NCBI RefSeq assembly: GCF_001514205.1
Contig: NZ_KQ948765.1
Location: forward strand, 528,762 to 592,761
Length of the DNA stretch: 64,000 nucleotides
DNA from: Streptomyces griseoruber
GTDB lineage: Bacteria > Actinomycetota > Actinomycetes > Streptomycetales > Streptomycetaceae
Direction: 5' to 3'
Below, one piece after another: positions 8,141-17,076 of this stretch (its first letter is position 1; every line of letters starts with the position of its first letter). The translations under genes and the position numbers were made by a program. The notes below the pieces were generated by a model. The model had not been told where the DNA came from. It was given only the letters and a program-made list of their open reading frames with translations, and did no database searches.

Positions 8141-8800
8141 TCAGGGGGTGTCGGCGGCGGCCGGGGTCGGGCCGGCGGCCCTGATCAGCTGGCGCAGTGC
8201 GCCGTAGTAGACGTCGTGGCCGGTCACCGCGGGCACGATCGCGGCCAGATGGCCCGTCAGCACCGGGAACTCCTCGGGGTCGAGGGCGGCGAGCGCGCTG
8301 CGGGTGAGTGCCCGGGCGGAGCGGGGGTCGCGGTGGTCGACGAAGCTCGCGCTGCCGAGGGTCAGCAGATACATCCGCCGGTACGCGGCGATCGCCTCCT
8401 CGGCGGTCATGCCGGCGGCGAGGCTGTCCGCGAGCTGCGGCTCGACCAGCCGGGCCAGCAGGTTCTCGCCGAGCCAGGGCCGGGAGCCGCGCAGCACGAG
8501 CAGCCCCGGGTGGGCCACCAGCAGCCGGTACAGCGCGGTGAACCGGGCCTCGGTGGCGGTCGCCCAGTCGCCGCCGGGCGCGGGCTCGGGCAGCCGGGCG
8601 GCGAGGTGGTCGAGGCACAGGTCGAGCAGCCCGGACAGATCGGTGCAGCGGCGCTGGAGGGAGGCCAGCGAGATGTCGAGCCGCGTGGCGAGGGCGCGGA
8701 AGGTCAGCGCCTCGGCGCCGTCCTCGTCCATCAGCAGGAGGGCGGTCTCGGCGATCCGGTCCGGTGTCGCCCGGTCCAGGGCGGGGGTGCGGCGAGGCAT
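8141..8800 (-). CDS. TetR family transcriptional regulator
   Basis: This is a 219-residue TetR-type repressor. The HTH lies at residues about 10-55 (PDRIAETALLLMDEDGAEAL, then TFRALATRLDISLASLQRRC); the rest is an all-helical ligand-binding domain containing LYRLLVAHPGLLVLRGSRPW. A longer reading frame reaches 8914, but that extension would run through a perfect palindrome. The ATG at 8800 (MPRRTPALDRATPDR) puts that palindrome directly upstream, where an operator belongs. There is no Shine-Dalgarno; a -10-like TACAGT sits 7 nt before the ATG, suggesting a leaderless mRNA. The gene is followed after 8 bp by the threonine aldolase, so the repressor probably controls itself and the aldolase in response to an unknown small molecule. 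Confidence 0.87.
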   Translation of the reverse strand: MPRRTPALDRATPDRIAETALLLMDEDGAEALTFRALATRLDISLASLQRRCTDLSGLLDLCLDHLAARLPEPAPGGDWATATEARFTALYRLLVAHPGLLVLRGSRPWLGENLLARLVEPQLADSLAAGMTAEEAIAAYRRMYLLTLGSASFVDHRDPRSARALTRSALAALDPEEFPVLTGHLAAIVPAVTGHDVYYGALRQLIRAAGPTPAAADTP

Positions 8801-8807
8801 ACGAGTC

Positions 8808-8832
8808 ACTGTACGGTACGGCGTACCGTACA
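8808..8832 (-). promoter_or_regulatory. TetR operator: 23-bp perfect palindrome over the -10 region
   Basis: Arms TGTACGGTACG (8810-8820) and its exact complement (8822-8832) flank a single central G. On the minus strand the -10-like TACAGT (8813-8808) overlaps one arm, so bound repressor would occlude RNA polymerase. The internal tandem GTACGGTACG gives each arm two overlapping half sites, as in TetR proteins that bind as two dimers. Confidence 0.8.
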
Positions 8833-8991
8833 ACGAAGGGAGCCCGACGGTGCCGTCGGCGATGTCCACCGGGGCACCGTCGGACACACCTCCGGGCAGG
8901 CCAGTCCCGGCCACCCGGCTGGACGATCAATTCCGGTAAGGTGCGCCGGAGTTCGCTGCACAGGGCCCCCACAAGAAAGACCTGCACCCTC

Positions 8992-10353
8992 ATGAGTGAC
9001 ATGACCACGCAGACCGCCGCCGCCCTTTTCGAGCCCGGCGGCCGGCGCCGGCACCGCAAGCCCCGGCAGCACGGCACCGGCATGCGGCGGGCGCTCGTGC
9101 TCGCCATGGCCGTGCCCGTCGCCTCGGTGGCGCTGTCGGGACCCTCGGCCTTCGCGGCCGGCAAGGACACCGGCGCCACCGCCAAGACCGCGACCCTCGA
9201 CGCCGACGACCAGCAGATGGTCACCAACCTCGAGACCCGCGTCGTCGACACGCGCCTGGGCTCCAACGTCAGCGGCGTGGTGCTGGACGCCGAGTCGGAC
9301 GCCACCCTCTGGGACCACAACGGCGCCACCGCGCTGATGCCCGCGTCCAACGTCAAGCTCGCCACGGCGACCGGCGCCCTCACGGTCCTCGGCACGGACC
9401 ACCGCTTCACCACGAAGGTCGTCTACGGCGACGGCAGGCTGACCCTCGTCGGCGGCGGTGACCGGACCCTGACCAGCGCCGACCTCGCCGAGCTGGCGAA
9501 GACGGCGGTGGACGGGCTCAAGGCCGCGGGCCTGACCTCCGTGAAGGTCGCCGTGGACGACAGCCTCTTCCCCGCGCCGAGCCTGGCCAACGGCTGGAAC
9601 ACCGGCTACTACCCCGACTCGGTGGCCCCGGTGCGCGCGCTCGTCGTCGACGGGCACGGCGTGGACGACACCTCGCTGGACGCCGGGCAGGTCTTCGCCC
9701 AGCAGCTCGCCGCGAACGGCGTCACCGTCGACGGGGCCGTCACCCGCGCCACCGCGAGCGCGCACGACGTACCGGTGGCCCGGCACACGTCCGCGCCGCT
9801 GTCGGACATCGTCCACACGATGCTCAAGAAGAGCGACAACAACATCGCCGAGACGCTCCTGCGGATGACCGCCCTCGGCGCGGGCCGCCCGGCCACCTTC
9901 GAGGCCGGCACGGAGGTGGTGCGCCAGGTGCTGAGCGAGCGGTACGGCGTGTCCCTCACCGGCTTCGAGATGTACGACGGCAGCGGCCTCTCGCGTGCCG
10001 ACCGCATCCCGGCGGCCACCCTCGCGGAGATCCTGGAGCTGCTGACGCAGAACCGTTACGCGCAGACCCTGGGCTCGATCCTGGACGGTCTGCCCGTCTC
10101 CGGCGAGGCCGGCAGCACCCTCGGCCCGGAGTGGGGGCGCTTCGACGACGCGCACTCCCAGTGCGCCGTCGGCAAGGTGCACGCCAAGACGGGCACCCTG
10201 ACCGGGGCGATCGCGCTGAGCGGGCTCACCCAGGGCAAGGACGGCAAGTGGAAGGTGTTCTCCTTCATCGAGAACGGCTCCACCGCCAACGCGAACGACA
10301 TCAAGGACGCCATGGACGGCCTCGCCGCCACGGTGAACGGCTGCTGGGCCTGA
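8992..10353 (+). CDS. dacB: D-alanyl-D-alanine carboxypeptidase/endopeptidase (S13, PBP4/DacB type)
   Basis: The 453-residue penicillin-binding protein has all three active-site motifs of family S13: SxxK at Ser119-Lys122 (PASNVKLATA), SxN at Ser281-Asn283 (KKSDNNIAETL), and KTG at Lys399 (HAKTGTLTGA). It hydrolyses the terminal D-Ala of peptidoglycan stem peptides or the cross-bridges outside the membrane. A charged N-terminus (RRRHRKPRQHG) precedes a hydrophobic signal segment (ALVLAMAVPVASVALSG) with likely cleavage after SAFA. Two in-frame ATGs occur (8992 and 9001); 8992 is preferred because AAGAAAG lies upstream at reasonable distance. The gene stands alone and ends at a strong terminator, consistent with constitutive wall maintenance. 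Confidence 0.88.
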   Translation: MSDMTTQTAAALFEPGGRRRHRKPRQHGTGMRRALVLAMAVPVASVALSGPSAFAAGKDTGATAKTATLDADDQQMVTNLETRVVDTRLGSNVSGVVLDAESDATLWDHNGATALMPASNVKLATATGALTVLGTDHRFTTKVVYGDGRLTLVGGGDRTLTSADLAELAKTAVDGLKAAGLTSVKVAVDDSLFPAPSLANGWNTGYYPDSVAPVRALVVDGHGVDDTSLDAGQVFAQQLAANGVTVDGAVTRATASAHDVPVARHTSAPLSDIVHTMLKKSDNNIAETLLRMTALGAGRPATFEAGTEVVRQVLSERYGVSLTGFEMYDGSGLSRADRIPAATLAEILELLTQNRYAQTLGSILDGLPVSGEAGSTLGPEWGRFDDAHSQCAVGKVHAKTGTLTGAIALSGLTQGKDGKWKVFSFIENGSTANANDIKDAMDGLAATVNGCWA

Positions 10354-10358
10354 ACCAC

Positions 10359-10400
10359 CCGCGGATGACGGGCCGGACGGATCCGGCCCGTCATCCGCGG
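10359..10400 (+). terminator. Strong intrinsic terminator after dacB
   Basis: A 19-bp perfect stem (left arm 10359-10377 beginning CCGCGGATGACG, right arm 10382-10400) closes a four-base loop CGGA. It begins five bases after the dacB stop codon and separates it from the sulP gene. Confidence 0.85.
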
Positions 10401-10511
10401 TCCTGACGTCTCCCGGTGGACCGGCGCCCCGCCCCGGCCGCGACGCCCTGCGATGCTGTCGCCAGCACCCCACCCAGGGGTGACGCTGAAGGCGTCCGCC
10501 GAAGGAGATCC

Positions 10512-12221
10512 ATGTCGCACGCCCCGCCGAGGTTCCGCCCGCTGCCCGGCCTCGCGGTCCTGGCCGGATACCGCCGTGCGTGGCTGCGCGGCGACCTGCT
10601 CGCCGGGGTGACGGTCGCGGCGTATCTGGTGCCGCAGGTGATGGCGTACGCGGGCGTGGCCGGGCTGCCGCCGGTGGCCGGACTGTGGGCGATCCTGCCC
10701 GCGCTCGGCCTGTACGCGCTGTTCGGCTCCTCACGGCTGCTGTCGGTGGGCCCGGAATCGACGACCGCGCTGATGACGGCCACGGTGGTGGCCCCGCTGG
10801 CCGCCGGTGATCCGGGGCGCTACGCCGTGCTGGCGGCCGCGCTGGCCGTCACGGTGGGTCTGCTGTGTCTCGCGGCGTGGGCGCTGCGGCTGGGCTTCGT
10901 CGCCGACCTGCTGTCCCGGCCGGTCCTGATCGGGTATCTGGCGGGCGTGGCGCTGATCATGATCGTGGACCAGCTGCCCAAGCTGACCGGGGTGGAGACC
11001 ACGGGCTCGAAGTTCTTCCCGCAGGTGTGGTCGTTCCTGACGGACCTGCCCGACCTCCATCTCGCCACGCTGCTGTTCTCGGCCGGCATCCTCGCCCTGC
11101 TGTTCGCGGTGGCCCGCTGGTTCCCCAGGCTTCCGGGCCCGCTGCTGGCGGTGGTCCTGTCCACCTCGGCGGTGGCCCTGTTCGACCTGGACGGGCGCTA
11201 CGGCCTGAAGGTGATCGGCGAGATCCCCTCGGGCCTGCCGAGCCTGTCCGTCCCGGACCTCTCGGACCTGCCGCAGCTCGTCCTGCCCGCGGTGGGCGTG
11301 CTCCTGGTGGCCTACACCGACTTCGTGCTCACCGCGCGCGCCTTCGCCGGCCCCGGGACGGAGGGCCCGGAGCTCGACGCCGACCAGGAGTTCCTGGCGC
11401 TGGGCACCGCCAACCTGGGCGCGGGCGTGCTGCACGGCTTCCCGGTCAGCAGCAGCGCGAGCCGCACCGCGCTCGCCTCCTCGGCCGGCGCCCGCAGCCA
11501 GGCGTACTCGCTGTGCGCGGGTGCGGTGGTGCTCGCGGTGCTGCTCTTCATGGGGCCGCTGCTGGCCGACACCCCGTCGGCGGTCCTCGGCGCGCTCGTC
11601 GTCTACGCCGCGCTCCGCATGATCGACCTGGCGGGCTTCCGCCGGCTGGCCTCCTTCCGCCGCCGTGAACTGCTGCTCGCCGTCGGCTGTCTGGCCGGGG
11701 TGCTGCTCCTGGACATCCTGTACGGCGTGCTGGTCGCCGTCGGTCTGTCGGTGGCGGAGCTGCTGACCCGGGTGGCCCGTCCGCACGACGCGGTGGAGGG
11801 GCTGGTGCCCGGTCTGGCCGGGATGCACGACGTCAAGGACTATCCGCAGGCCACCACGGTCCCGGGGCTGCTGGTGTACCGGTACGACTCCCCGCTGTTC
11901 TTCGCCAACGCGGAGAACTTCCGGCACCGGGCGCTGGCCGCGGTCGACGAGCAGCGGGATCCGGTGCGGTGGTTCGTGCTGAACACCGAGGCCAATGTGG
12001 AGGTGGACATCACCGCGCTGGACGCGGTCGACGAGCTGCGCCGCGAACTCGCCCGGCGTGACGTGGTGTTCGCGCTGGCGCGGGTGAAACAGGACCTGCG
12101 AGGCGACCTGGACGCGTACGGTCTGACGGAGTCCGTCGGCGAGGATCTGATCTTCCCCACGCTGCCGACCGCGGTGGCCGCCTACCGTGAGTGGCGGGCC
12201 GGCCGTGCGGAACCGTCCTGA
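10512..12221 (+). CDS. SulP (SLC26) family anion transporter with STAS domain
   Basis: The 569-residue protein has the SulP layout: a short cytoplasmic N-terminus, the signature near RGDLLAGVTVAAYLVPQVMAYAGVAGLPP, ten or more hydrophobic segments to about residue 420, and a C-terminal cytoplasmic STAS domain (from VPGLLVYRYDSPLFFANAENF to residue 560). Members carry out proton- or sodium-coupled uptake of sulfate, bicarbonate or dicarboxylates; the substrate cannot be told from sequence alone, and no carbonic anhydrase or sulfate-assimilation gene is adjacent. The start ATG 10512 follows GAAGGAGATC, a near-ideal ribosome-binding site, which excludes the upstream in-frame alternatives. It is monocistronic. 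Confidence 0.88.
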   Translation: MSHAPPRFRPLPGLAVLAGYRRAWLRGDLLAGVTVAAYLVPQVMAYAGVAGLPPVAGLWAILPALGLYALFGSSRLLSVGPESTTALMTATVVAPLAAGDPGRYAVLAAALAVTVGLLCLAAWALRLGFVADLLSRPVLIGYLAGVALIMIVDQLPKLTGVETTGSKFFPQVWSFLTDLPDLHLATLLFSAGILALLFAVARWFPRLPGPLLAVVLSTSAVALFDLDGRYGLKVIGEIPSGLPSLSVPDLSDLPQLVLPAVGVLLVAYTDFVLTARAFAGPGTEGPELDADQEFLALGTANLGAGVLHGFPVSSSASRTALASSAGARSQAYSLCAGAVVLAVLLFMGPLLADTPSAVLGALVVYAALRMIDLAGFRRLASFRRRELLLAVGCLAGVLLLDILYGVLVAVGLSVAELLTRVARPHDAVEGLVPGLAGMHDVKDYPQATTVPGLLVYRYDSPLFFANAENFRHRALAAVDEQRDPVRWFVLNTEANVEVDITALDAVDELRRELARRDVVFALARVKQDLRGDLDAYGLTESVGEDLIFPTLPTAVAAYREWRAGRAEPS

Positions 12222-12329
12222 CATCGGCCGGAAGTATCGCCCCCTGACGGCCAACTGCTCGTGTGCTCCCGCGACTTGACGCTTCATCATATAGTGGCCG
12301 ACTACGCGTGGTGATCCGTTGTCCCCGCC

Positions 12330-13730
12330 ATGCGGCCGTCCCACCCGAAAGGCACGACCCTGCGGAACGACCCGCACAGCCGCGGCTCCGACTCGTTCGA
12401 CCCCCTGTCCTCGCCCCGCCGGTCGGTGTTCTCCCCCGCGGCCGACGCCATCGGTTCGGAACTCGATCTGCGGCTGACCGGCAGCCATGTCGTGCACGCG
12501 CTGACGCCCGGATTCTGCGACGCGGCCTCACTGTTCCTGCTGGAGCGCTGGCGTCGCGAGGAGGACGCGCCGCCGGCCCCGGACACCCCGCGGGTCGAGG
12601 CGCGCCGGCTGGCGCTGCGGGTGGGGCCCGGGGCCGCCGAGGACTGGGAGCGGGTGCTGCCGGTCGGGGAGATGGTGACCTTCCCGCGCGACACGCCGTA
12701 CGCGCAGGCCCTCATGGCCGGGCACGCCCAGGTGCTGGAGAGGGTGGACCCGTACATGGCCGAGCGGCTCATGGCCGCCGGGGACGGCGAGGCGCGCCGC
12801 GGCGATCTGCTGCGGGTGGGGTCCTTCCTGGTCGCCCCGCTGCGGCTGCGGGGCGTCCCGATCGGCTTCATGACGTGCACGCGCAGGGCAGGGCGGGCGC
12901 CGTTCCGGCCCGCCGACGTGGCCGCCGTGGAGGCGCTGGCCGCCCGGGCCTGTGTGGCCCTGGACAACGCGCGGCGCTACGAGCGCGAGCGGCGTACCGC
13001 GCTGGCGATCCGGGACAGCCTGCCGCCGGGCCCGGCGCAGAAGCTGGAGGGGTGCCGGATAGCGCACGGCTGTCTGCCCGCCGGGAAGGGCAGTGTGGTC
13101 GGCGGCGACTGGTACGACGTGCTGCGGCGGCCGGGCGACCGGGTCGGGCTGATCGTCGGGGACGCCATGGGACACGGTCCGGAGTCGGCCGTGGCGATGA
13201 TCCAGCTGCGTACGGCCCTGCGCACGCTGGCGGGTCTGGACATCCCGGCGGCGGAGGTCATCCGGCGGCTCGACGCGCTGGCCAGTGAGACGCCCGGGGC
13301 CTCGTTCGCGACCTGTGTGTACGCCGAGTGGGACGCGCGGGAGCGCACCTGTTCCCTGGTGGGGGCGGGTCATCCCCCGCCGCTGCTGCGCGGTCCGGAC
13401 GGGCGCACCTCCCCGGTGGCGCTGACCGGGGCGGGCCTGCCCCTCGGTCTCGGCTCGGGCAGCTACGAACCGACGGTGCTGACCGTGCTGGAACCGGCTC
13501 TGCTGGCGCTCTACAGCGACGGTCTGGTCGAGTCCCGGGAGGCCGACATAGACCAGGAGATCGGCCGGCTGGCGCGCGCCCTGGACGAGGCCGTCGCCGA
13601 AGCCTGCGACACCGGTGACCCCGGCACGCTGCCCGCCCTGTGCGAACGGCTTCTGCATCTGCCCTCGGGCACCCCCGGCGCCGACGACCGCACCCTGCTG
13701 CTGGCCGAACTGACCCCGGCCGCGGGCTGA
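12330..13730 (+). CDS. GAF-domain PP2C/SpoIIE-type phosphatase
   Basis: This 466-residue protein combines a GAF-like sensor (about residues 50-220, containing GSFLVAPLRLRGVPIGFM) with a SpoIIE-like PP2C phosphatase domain (residues about 225-465). The metal-binding aspartates are visible in VVGGDWYDVL and LIVGDAMGHGPESAVAM, plus LYSDGLVE and GADDRTLLL near the end. The RRTALAIRDSLPPG linker is typical of Streptomyces Rsb/SpoIIE-type phosphatases, which dephosphorylate anti-sigma-factor antagonists. No kinase or STAS partner is adjacent. The ATG at 12330 gives an unusual basic N-terminus and no clear Shine-Dalgarno; a start at a later codon is possible. TTGACG at 12276-12281 is a candidate -35. 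Confidence 0.83.
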   Translation: MRPSHPKGTTLRNDPHSRGSDSFDPLSSPRRSVFSPAADAIGSELDLRLTGSHVVHALTPGFCDAASLFLLERWRREEDAPPAPDTPRVEARRLALRVGPGAAEDWERVLPVGEMVTFPRDTPYAQALMAGHAQVLERVDPYMAERLMAAGDGEARRGDLLRVGSFLVAPLRLRGVPIGFMTCTRRAGRAPFRPADVAAVEALAARACVALDNARRYERERRTALAIRDSLPPGPAQKLEGCRIAHGCLPAGKGSVVGGDWYDVLRRPGDRVGLIVGDAMGHGPESAVAMIQLRTALRTLAGLDIPAAEVIRRLDALASETPGASFATCVYAEWDARERTCSLVGAGHPPPLLRGPDGRTSPVALTGAGLPLGLGSGSYEPTVLTVLEPALLALYSDGLVESREADIDQEIGRLARALDEAVAEACDTGDPGTLPALCERLLHLPSGTPGADDRTLLLAELTPAAG

Positions 13731-13758
13731 TACGGATCCCCGGACATCACACACCATC

Positions 13759-13813
13759 TTGACGTGCTCATTACCGTCGTTGAGCATACCTGAGTCCGAT
13801 CGTTCCTGATCGG
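13759..13813 (+). promoter_or_regulatory. Promoter of the GH30-like gene with two inverted repeats
   Basis: TTGACG (13759-13764) is a clear -35 element. It abuts the perfect repeat TGCTCA-N10-TGAGCA (13765-13786), which fills the spacer and reaches the probable -10 (around GCATAC). A second perfect repeat, CCGATC-N6-GATCGG, lies at 13796-13813 near the expected start of transcription. Both are placed to act as repressor sites. Neither matches the operators seen beside the LacI gene at 24.3 kb. Confidence 0.55.
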
Positions 13814-13857
13814 TTCTGTGCCCCTCTGTTGCCTCGAACTCCAGGGAAGGGAGTTCC

Positions 13858-16800
13858 GTGTCCAGACGGCAGCGCACGATCCGGGCGATGGCGCCGGCAG
13901 TGCCCCTGATGCTCGGCGCAGGTCTCCTCACCGTCTCCGCCCCCGCCGCCGTCGCGGACACCCCGACGGCGGCGGGCGCGGTGACCGTGCGGATCGATCC
14001 GTCGTACCGGCAGCAGGAGTTCGAGGGCTGGGGGACGAGCCTCGCCTGGTTCGCCCACGCCACCGGCGGCTACCCGGAGCCCGTCCGGCGGCGCCTCGTC
14101 GACCTCCTCTTCGGCGAGGACGGGCTGCGCCTGAACATCGCGCGCTACAACATCGGCGGCGGCAACGCCCCCGACGTCCGCACGGACTACATGAAGACCG
14201 GCGCGACCATGGAGGGCTTCTGGAAGGCCCCCGAGGGCACCACCCGCACGGACACGGACTGGTGGGACCCGAACGATCCCGACCACTGGAACGGGGACGC
14301 CGACGCGGGCCAGCGCTGGTGGGTGGACCAGATCAAGGACAAGGTCACCCGGTGGGAGGCGTTCAGCAACTCGCCGCCCTGGTTCCAGACGGTCAGCGGA
14401 TACGTCTCCGGCGGCCTCGACTCCGGCGCCGACCAGATCCGCGCGGACCGCGTCGACGACTTCGCGACGTACCTCGTCCGCGTGACCGAGCGGCTGGAGC
14501 GGGAACACGGCATCGCCTTCGACACCATCGACCCGCTCAACGAGCCCAACACCACCTACTGGGGAACCCAGTTGGGCACCGACGGCCAGCCGACCGGCGG
14601 CCGCCAGGAAGGCGCCCACGCCGGCCCCGCCCTCCAGCAGAAGGTGCTCCTCGCCCTCGACGAGGCCCTGCGCGGCGCCTCGACCGACGCCCGGGTCTCG
14701 GCGATGGACGAGACCAACCCCACACTCTTCACCCAGAACTGGAACGCCTACGGCTCCGCCGCCCGCGCCGCCGTCGACCAGCTCAACGTCCACACCTACG
14801 GCACCGGTATGCGCACCAGCGCCCGCGACATCGCCAAGGGCGCCGGCAAGAAGCTGTGGATGAGCGAGGTCGAGGGCACCTGGGGCACCGGCACCGACTT
14901 CACCGGCATGGATCCCGGGCTCGGCATCGCCACCCGGATGGTCGACGACATGCGCGAACTGGAGCCGTCCGCCTGGGTGTTCTGGCAGCCGGTCGAGGAC
15001 GCGCTCCCCCAGGCCGCCGCCGGCAAGAACTGGGGCAGCATCCACGTCCCCTTCACCTGCACCGCCGCCGACACCCTGGAGACCTGCCCGATCCGCACCA
15101 ACTCCAAGTTCCACACCATCCGGAACTTCACCCACTACATCCGCCCCGGCGACCACTTCGTGAAGGTCGACGACACCTCCAGCGTGGCCGCCGTCGCCCG
15201 CTCCGGCCGCGCGGCGACCGTCGTGCACGTCAACGGCGGCACGACCGCCCGCGCCGTGACCCTCGATCTCTCCCGCTTCGGACGGGTCGCACCGGGCGCC
15301 ACCGTCACCCCGGTGGTGACGAGCGCGGAGGGCGCCCTGGTCCGGGGCACCCCGGTCCCCGTCACCGGCCGGTCGGCCACCCTCACCGTCCCCGCGAGGT
15401 CGGTCACGACCTTCCTGGTCTCGGGGGTCGGCGGCGTGGCCGCGGACGCCGCACTCGTCCAGAAGGGGCACGTCTACCGCCTCCAGGGCACCCAGAGCGG
15501 GAAGTCGCTCACGCCGTCGGAGGACGGCGGCGCGCCCGTCATCCGTACGACCGACCCGGCCGAGGCCCGACAGCTCTGGTCCGTGCGGAAGGTGACGCAA
15601 GGCGTCGGCAACCGTGAGCGCTATGCCGTCGTCGGCGCCGCCACCGGCAGACAGCTCGCCGTGCGGGACGGCCGGGCCGTCCTGGAGGAACCGGCCGACG
15701 GCGCGCCCGACACCGCCGCGCAGTGGATCCTCTCCACCACCGGCGACGGCACCTGGACCCTCGTCAACGCCGCCACCGGCCGCCTCCTGGACGTCACCGG
15801 GCAGTCCACGGCGGACGGCGCCGAGGTGTCGACGTACACCCCGACCTCGGCGGCGAACCAGCGCTGGACCGTGACGGACGAGACCGTGCTGCGCACCGAG
15901 CCGGCCGACGTGTTCACCACCCCGGGCCGGACACCGGAACTCCCCACGACGGTCACCCCGGTGCACCGGGACGGCGCCCGTGGCGCGCTCCCCGTGGTGT
16001 GGCGGCTCCCGTCGGACCGGGCCTGGCGCGAGCCCGGCACGGTCCGGGTCGGCGGCCGGGCCACCGATCCGCTCGGCCGGCAGGTCCCCGCGCAGGCCGT
16101 CGTCACCGTGGACACCGTCGCCGCCACGCTGCCCGGCCGCGCCAAGACCTACGTCGGCCAAGGCCCGCGGCTGCCCGCCACGGTCGTCGGCGTGGGCACG
16201 CACGGCGGCCGGACCGAGCTGCCGGTGACCTGGGACCCGGCGCCCGAGGACGCGTTCACGGCGGCCGGCGTCGTGACCCTGCGCGGCACCGCGCGGATCG
16301 TCGACGGCAGCACGGCGGCCGCGACCGTCCGCGTGCAGATCACCGAGCCCGCCGAGACCGATCTCGCGCCCGACCCCGAGGTCTCCGTCGCGGCCACCTT
16401 CACCGAGACCGGCTACTCCGCCGAGCGCCTGCGCAACGGGGACACCTCCGAGAAGGCCTGGTCCAACTGGAAGCCGGGGACCACCAAGAACCCCTCCGAC
16501 ACGATCACCTTCACCCTGCCGACGGCCCGCGATCTCACCCGGCTCGTGGCGCACTTCTACCGGGACGGGAGCAACCTCTCCTTCCCGGCGGGGCTGAAGG
16601 CACAGGTGCGCGACTCCGCCGGCGGCTGGACCGACGCGAGCGACGAGATCGCGGTCGGGACCGAGGGCACGCCGGTGGTCGACGTACCGCTGAGGGCGGG
16701 GCCGGCGACCGGGGTGCGGCTGGTGATGGCGGCACGGGCCGGGGGGTACATCACGATGAGCGAGATCGAGGTGTACGCCCGGACGGCCGGGGTCTCCTCC

Positions 16801-17049
16801 GACTCGGCCGCCGGGTCGATCGAGGTGGCCGGTGTCCCGGTCGCGGCCTTCGACCCCGGGACGACGGACTACCGCGCGGTGACCGCCGACCCGGCCCGCG
16901 CCAGGATCACGGCGACCGCCCGTGACCCGTACGCGAGGATCACCGTCACCAGGACACGCGAGTCCGGCCGGACCCTGGCCGTCGTCGCCGTGACCGCTGA
17001 GGACGGGTCACGGACGACGACGTACCGGATCGAGCTCGTACGGCGCTGA
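13858..17049 (+). CDS. Secreted GH30-like endo-galactanase with CBM13 and discoidin modules
   Basis: The 1063-residue exoenzyme starts at GTG 13858 behind GGGAAGGGAG. A signal peptide covers residues 1-35. The catalytic domain (residues about 40-480) resembles GH30 endo-beta-1,6-galactanases: FEGWGTSLAWFAHATGGYP at the start, LNIARYNIGGGNAPD, acid/base candidate Glu229 in DPLNEPNTTYW, and nucleophile candidate Glu337 in LWMSEVEGTWG. It is followed by a ricin-type CBM13 (about 530-680, with ATGRLLDVTGQSTADGAEV), an Ig-like region, a discoidin/F5-8C-like domain (about 840-975) and a C-terminal beta domain. The enzyme would open beta-1,6-galactan side chains of arabinogalactan outside the cell. 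It converges on the GH127/GH146 operon, and its two flanking repeats suggest its own regulator. Substrate is inferred from similarity and context. Confidence 0.8.
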   Translation: MSRRQRTIRAMAPAVPLMLGAGLLTVSAPAAVADTPTAAGAVTVRIDPSYRQQEFEGWGTSLAWFAHATGGYPEPVRRRLVDLLFGEDGLRLNIARYNIGGGNAPDVRTDYMKTGATMEGFWKAPEGTTRTDTDWWDPNDPDHWNGDADAGQRWWVDQIKDKVTRWEAFSNSPPWFQTVSGYVSGGLDSGADQIRADRVDDFATYLVRVTERLEREHGIAFDTIDPLNEPNTTYWGTQLGTDGQPTGGRQEGAHAGPALQQKVLLALDEALRGASTDARVSAMDETNPTLFTQNWNAYGSAARAAVDQLNVHTYGTGMRTSARDIAKGAGKKLWMSEVEGTWGTGTDFTGMDPGLGIATRMVDDMRELEPSAWVFWQPVEDALPQAAAGKNWGSIHVPFTCTAADTLETCPIRTNSKFHTIRNFTHYIRPGDHFVKVDDTSSVAAVARSGRAATVVHVNGGTTARAVTLDLSRFGRVAPGATVTPVVTSAEGALVRGTPVPVTGRSATLTVPARSVTTFLVSGVGGVAADAALVQKGHVYRLQGTQSGKSLTPSEDGGAPVIRTTDPAEARQLWSVRKVTQGVGNRERYAVVGAATGRQLAVRDGRAVLEEPADGAPDTAAQWILSTTGDGTWTLVNAATGRLLDVTGQSTADGAEVSTYTPTSAANQRWTVTDETVLRTEPADVFTTPGRTPELPTTVTPVHRDGARGALPVVWRLPSDRAWREPGTVRVGGRATDPLGRQVPAQAVVTVDTVAATLPGRAKTYVGQGPRLPATVVGVGTHGGRTELPVTWDPAPEDAFTAAGVVTLRGTARIVDGSTAAATVRVQITEPAETDLAPDPEVSVAATFTETGYSAERLRNGDTSEKAWSNWKPGTTKNPSDTITFTLPTARDLTRLVAHFYRDGSNLSFPAGLKAQVRDSAGGWTDASDEIAVGTEGTPVVDVPLRAGPATGVRLVMAARAGGYITMSEIEVYARTAGVSSDSAAGSIEVAGVPVAAFDPGTTDYRAVTADPARARITATARDPYARITVTRTRESGRTLAVVAVTAEDGSRTTTYRIELVRR

Positions 17050-17076
17050 GCGGCGCCGGCGGCGTTCAGCGCCGTA
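17039..17076. terminator. Bidirectional terminator containing both stop codons
   Basis: Arms TACGGCGCTGA (17039-17049) and TCAGCGCCGTA (17066-17076) are exact complements. The left arm ends with the TGA of the GH30-like gene and the right arm begins with the complementary TGA of the GH146-like gene, so both proteins end in Arg-Arg encoded by the same palindrome. The GC-rich centre (GCGGCGCCGGCGGCG) can extend the hairpin. Confidence 0.65.

Noticed and set aside
8801..8914. 38-residue N-terminal extension of the TetR protein
   Set aside because: It would translate through the perfect operator palindrome and the -10 element, and adds residues before the normal TetR N-terminus.
8133..9413. Upstream extension of the threonine aldolase frame to 9413
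   Set aside because: It overlaps the TetR gene completely in another frame and lacks family similarity; the aldolase family begins at the ATG at 8132.
13771..16554. 927-codon antisense frame opposite the GH30-like gene
   Set aside because: Repetitive Gly/Val/Arg composition and no motif; the plus strand carries signal peptide, catalytic residues and modules.
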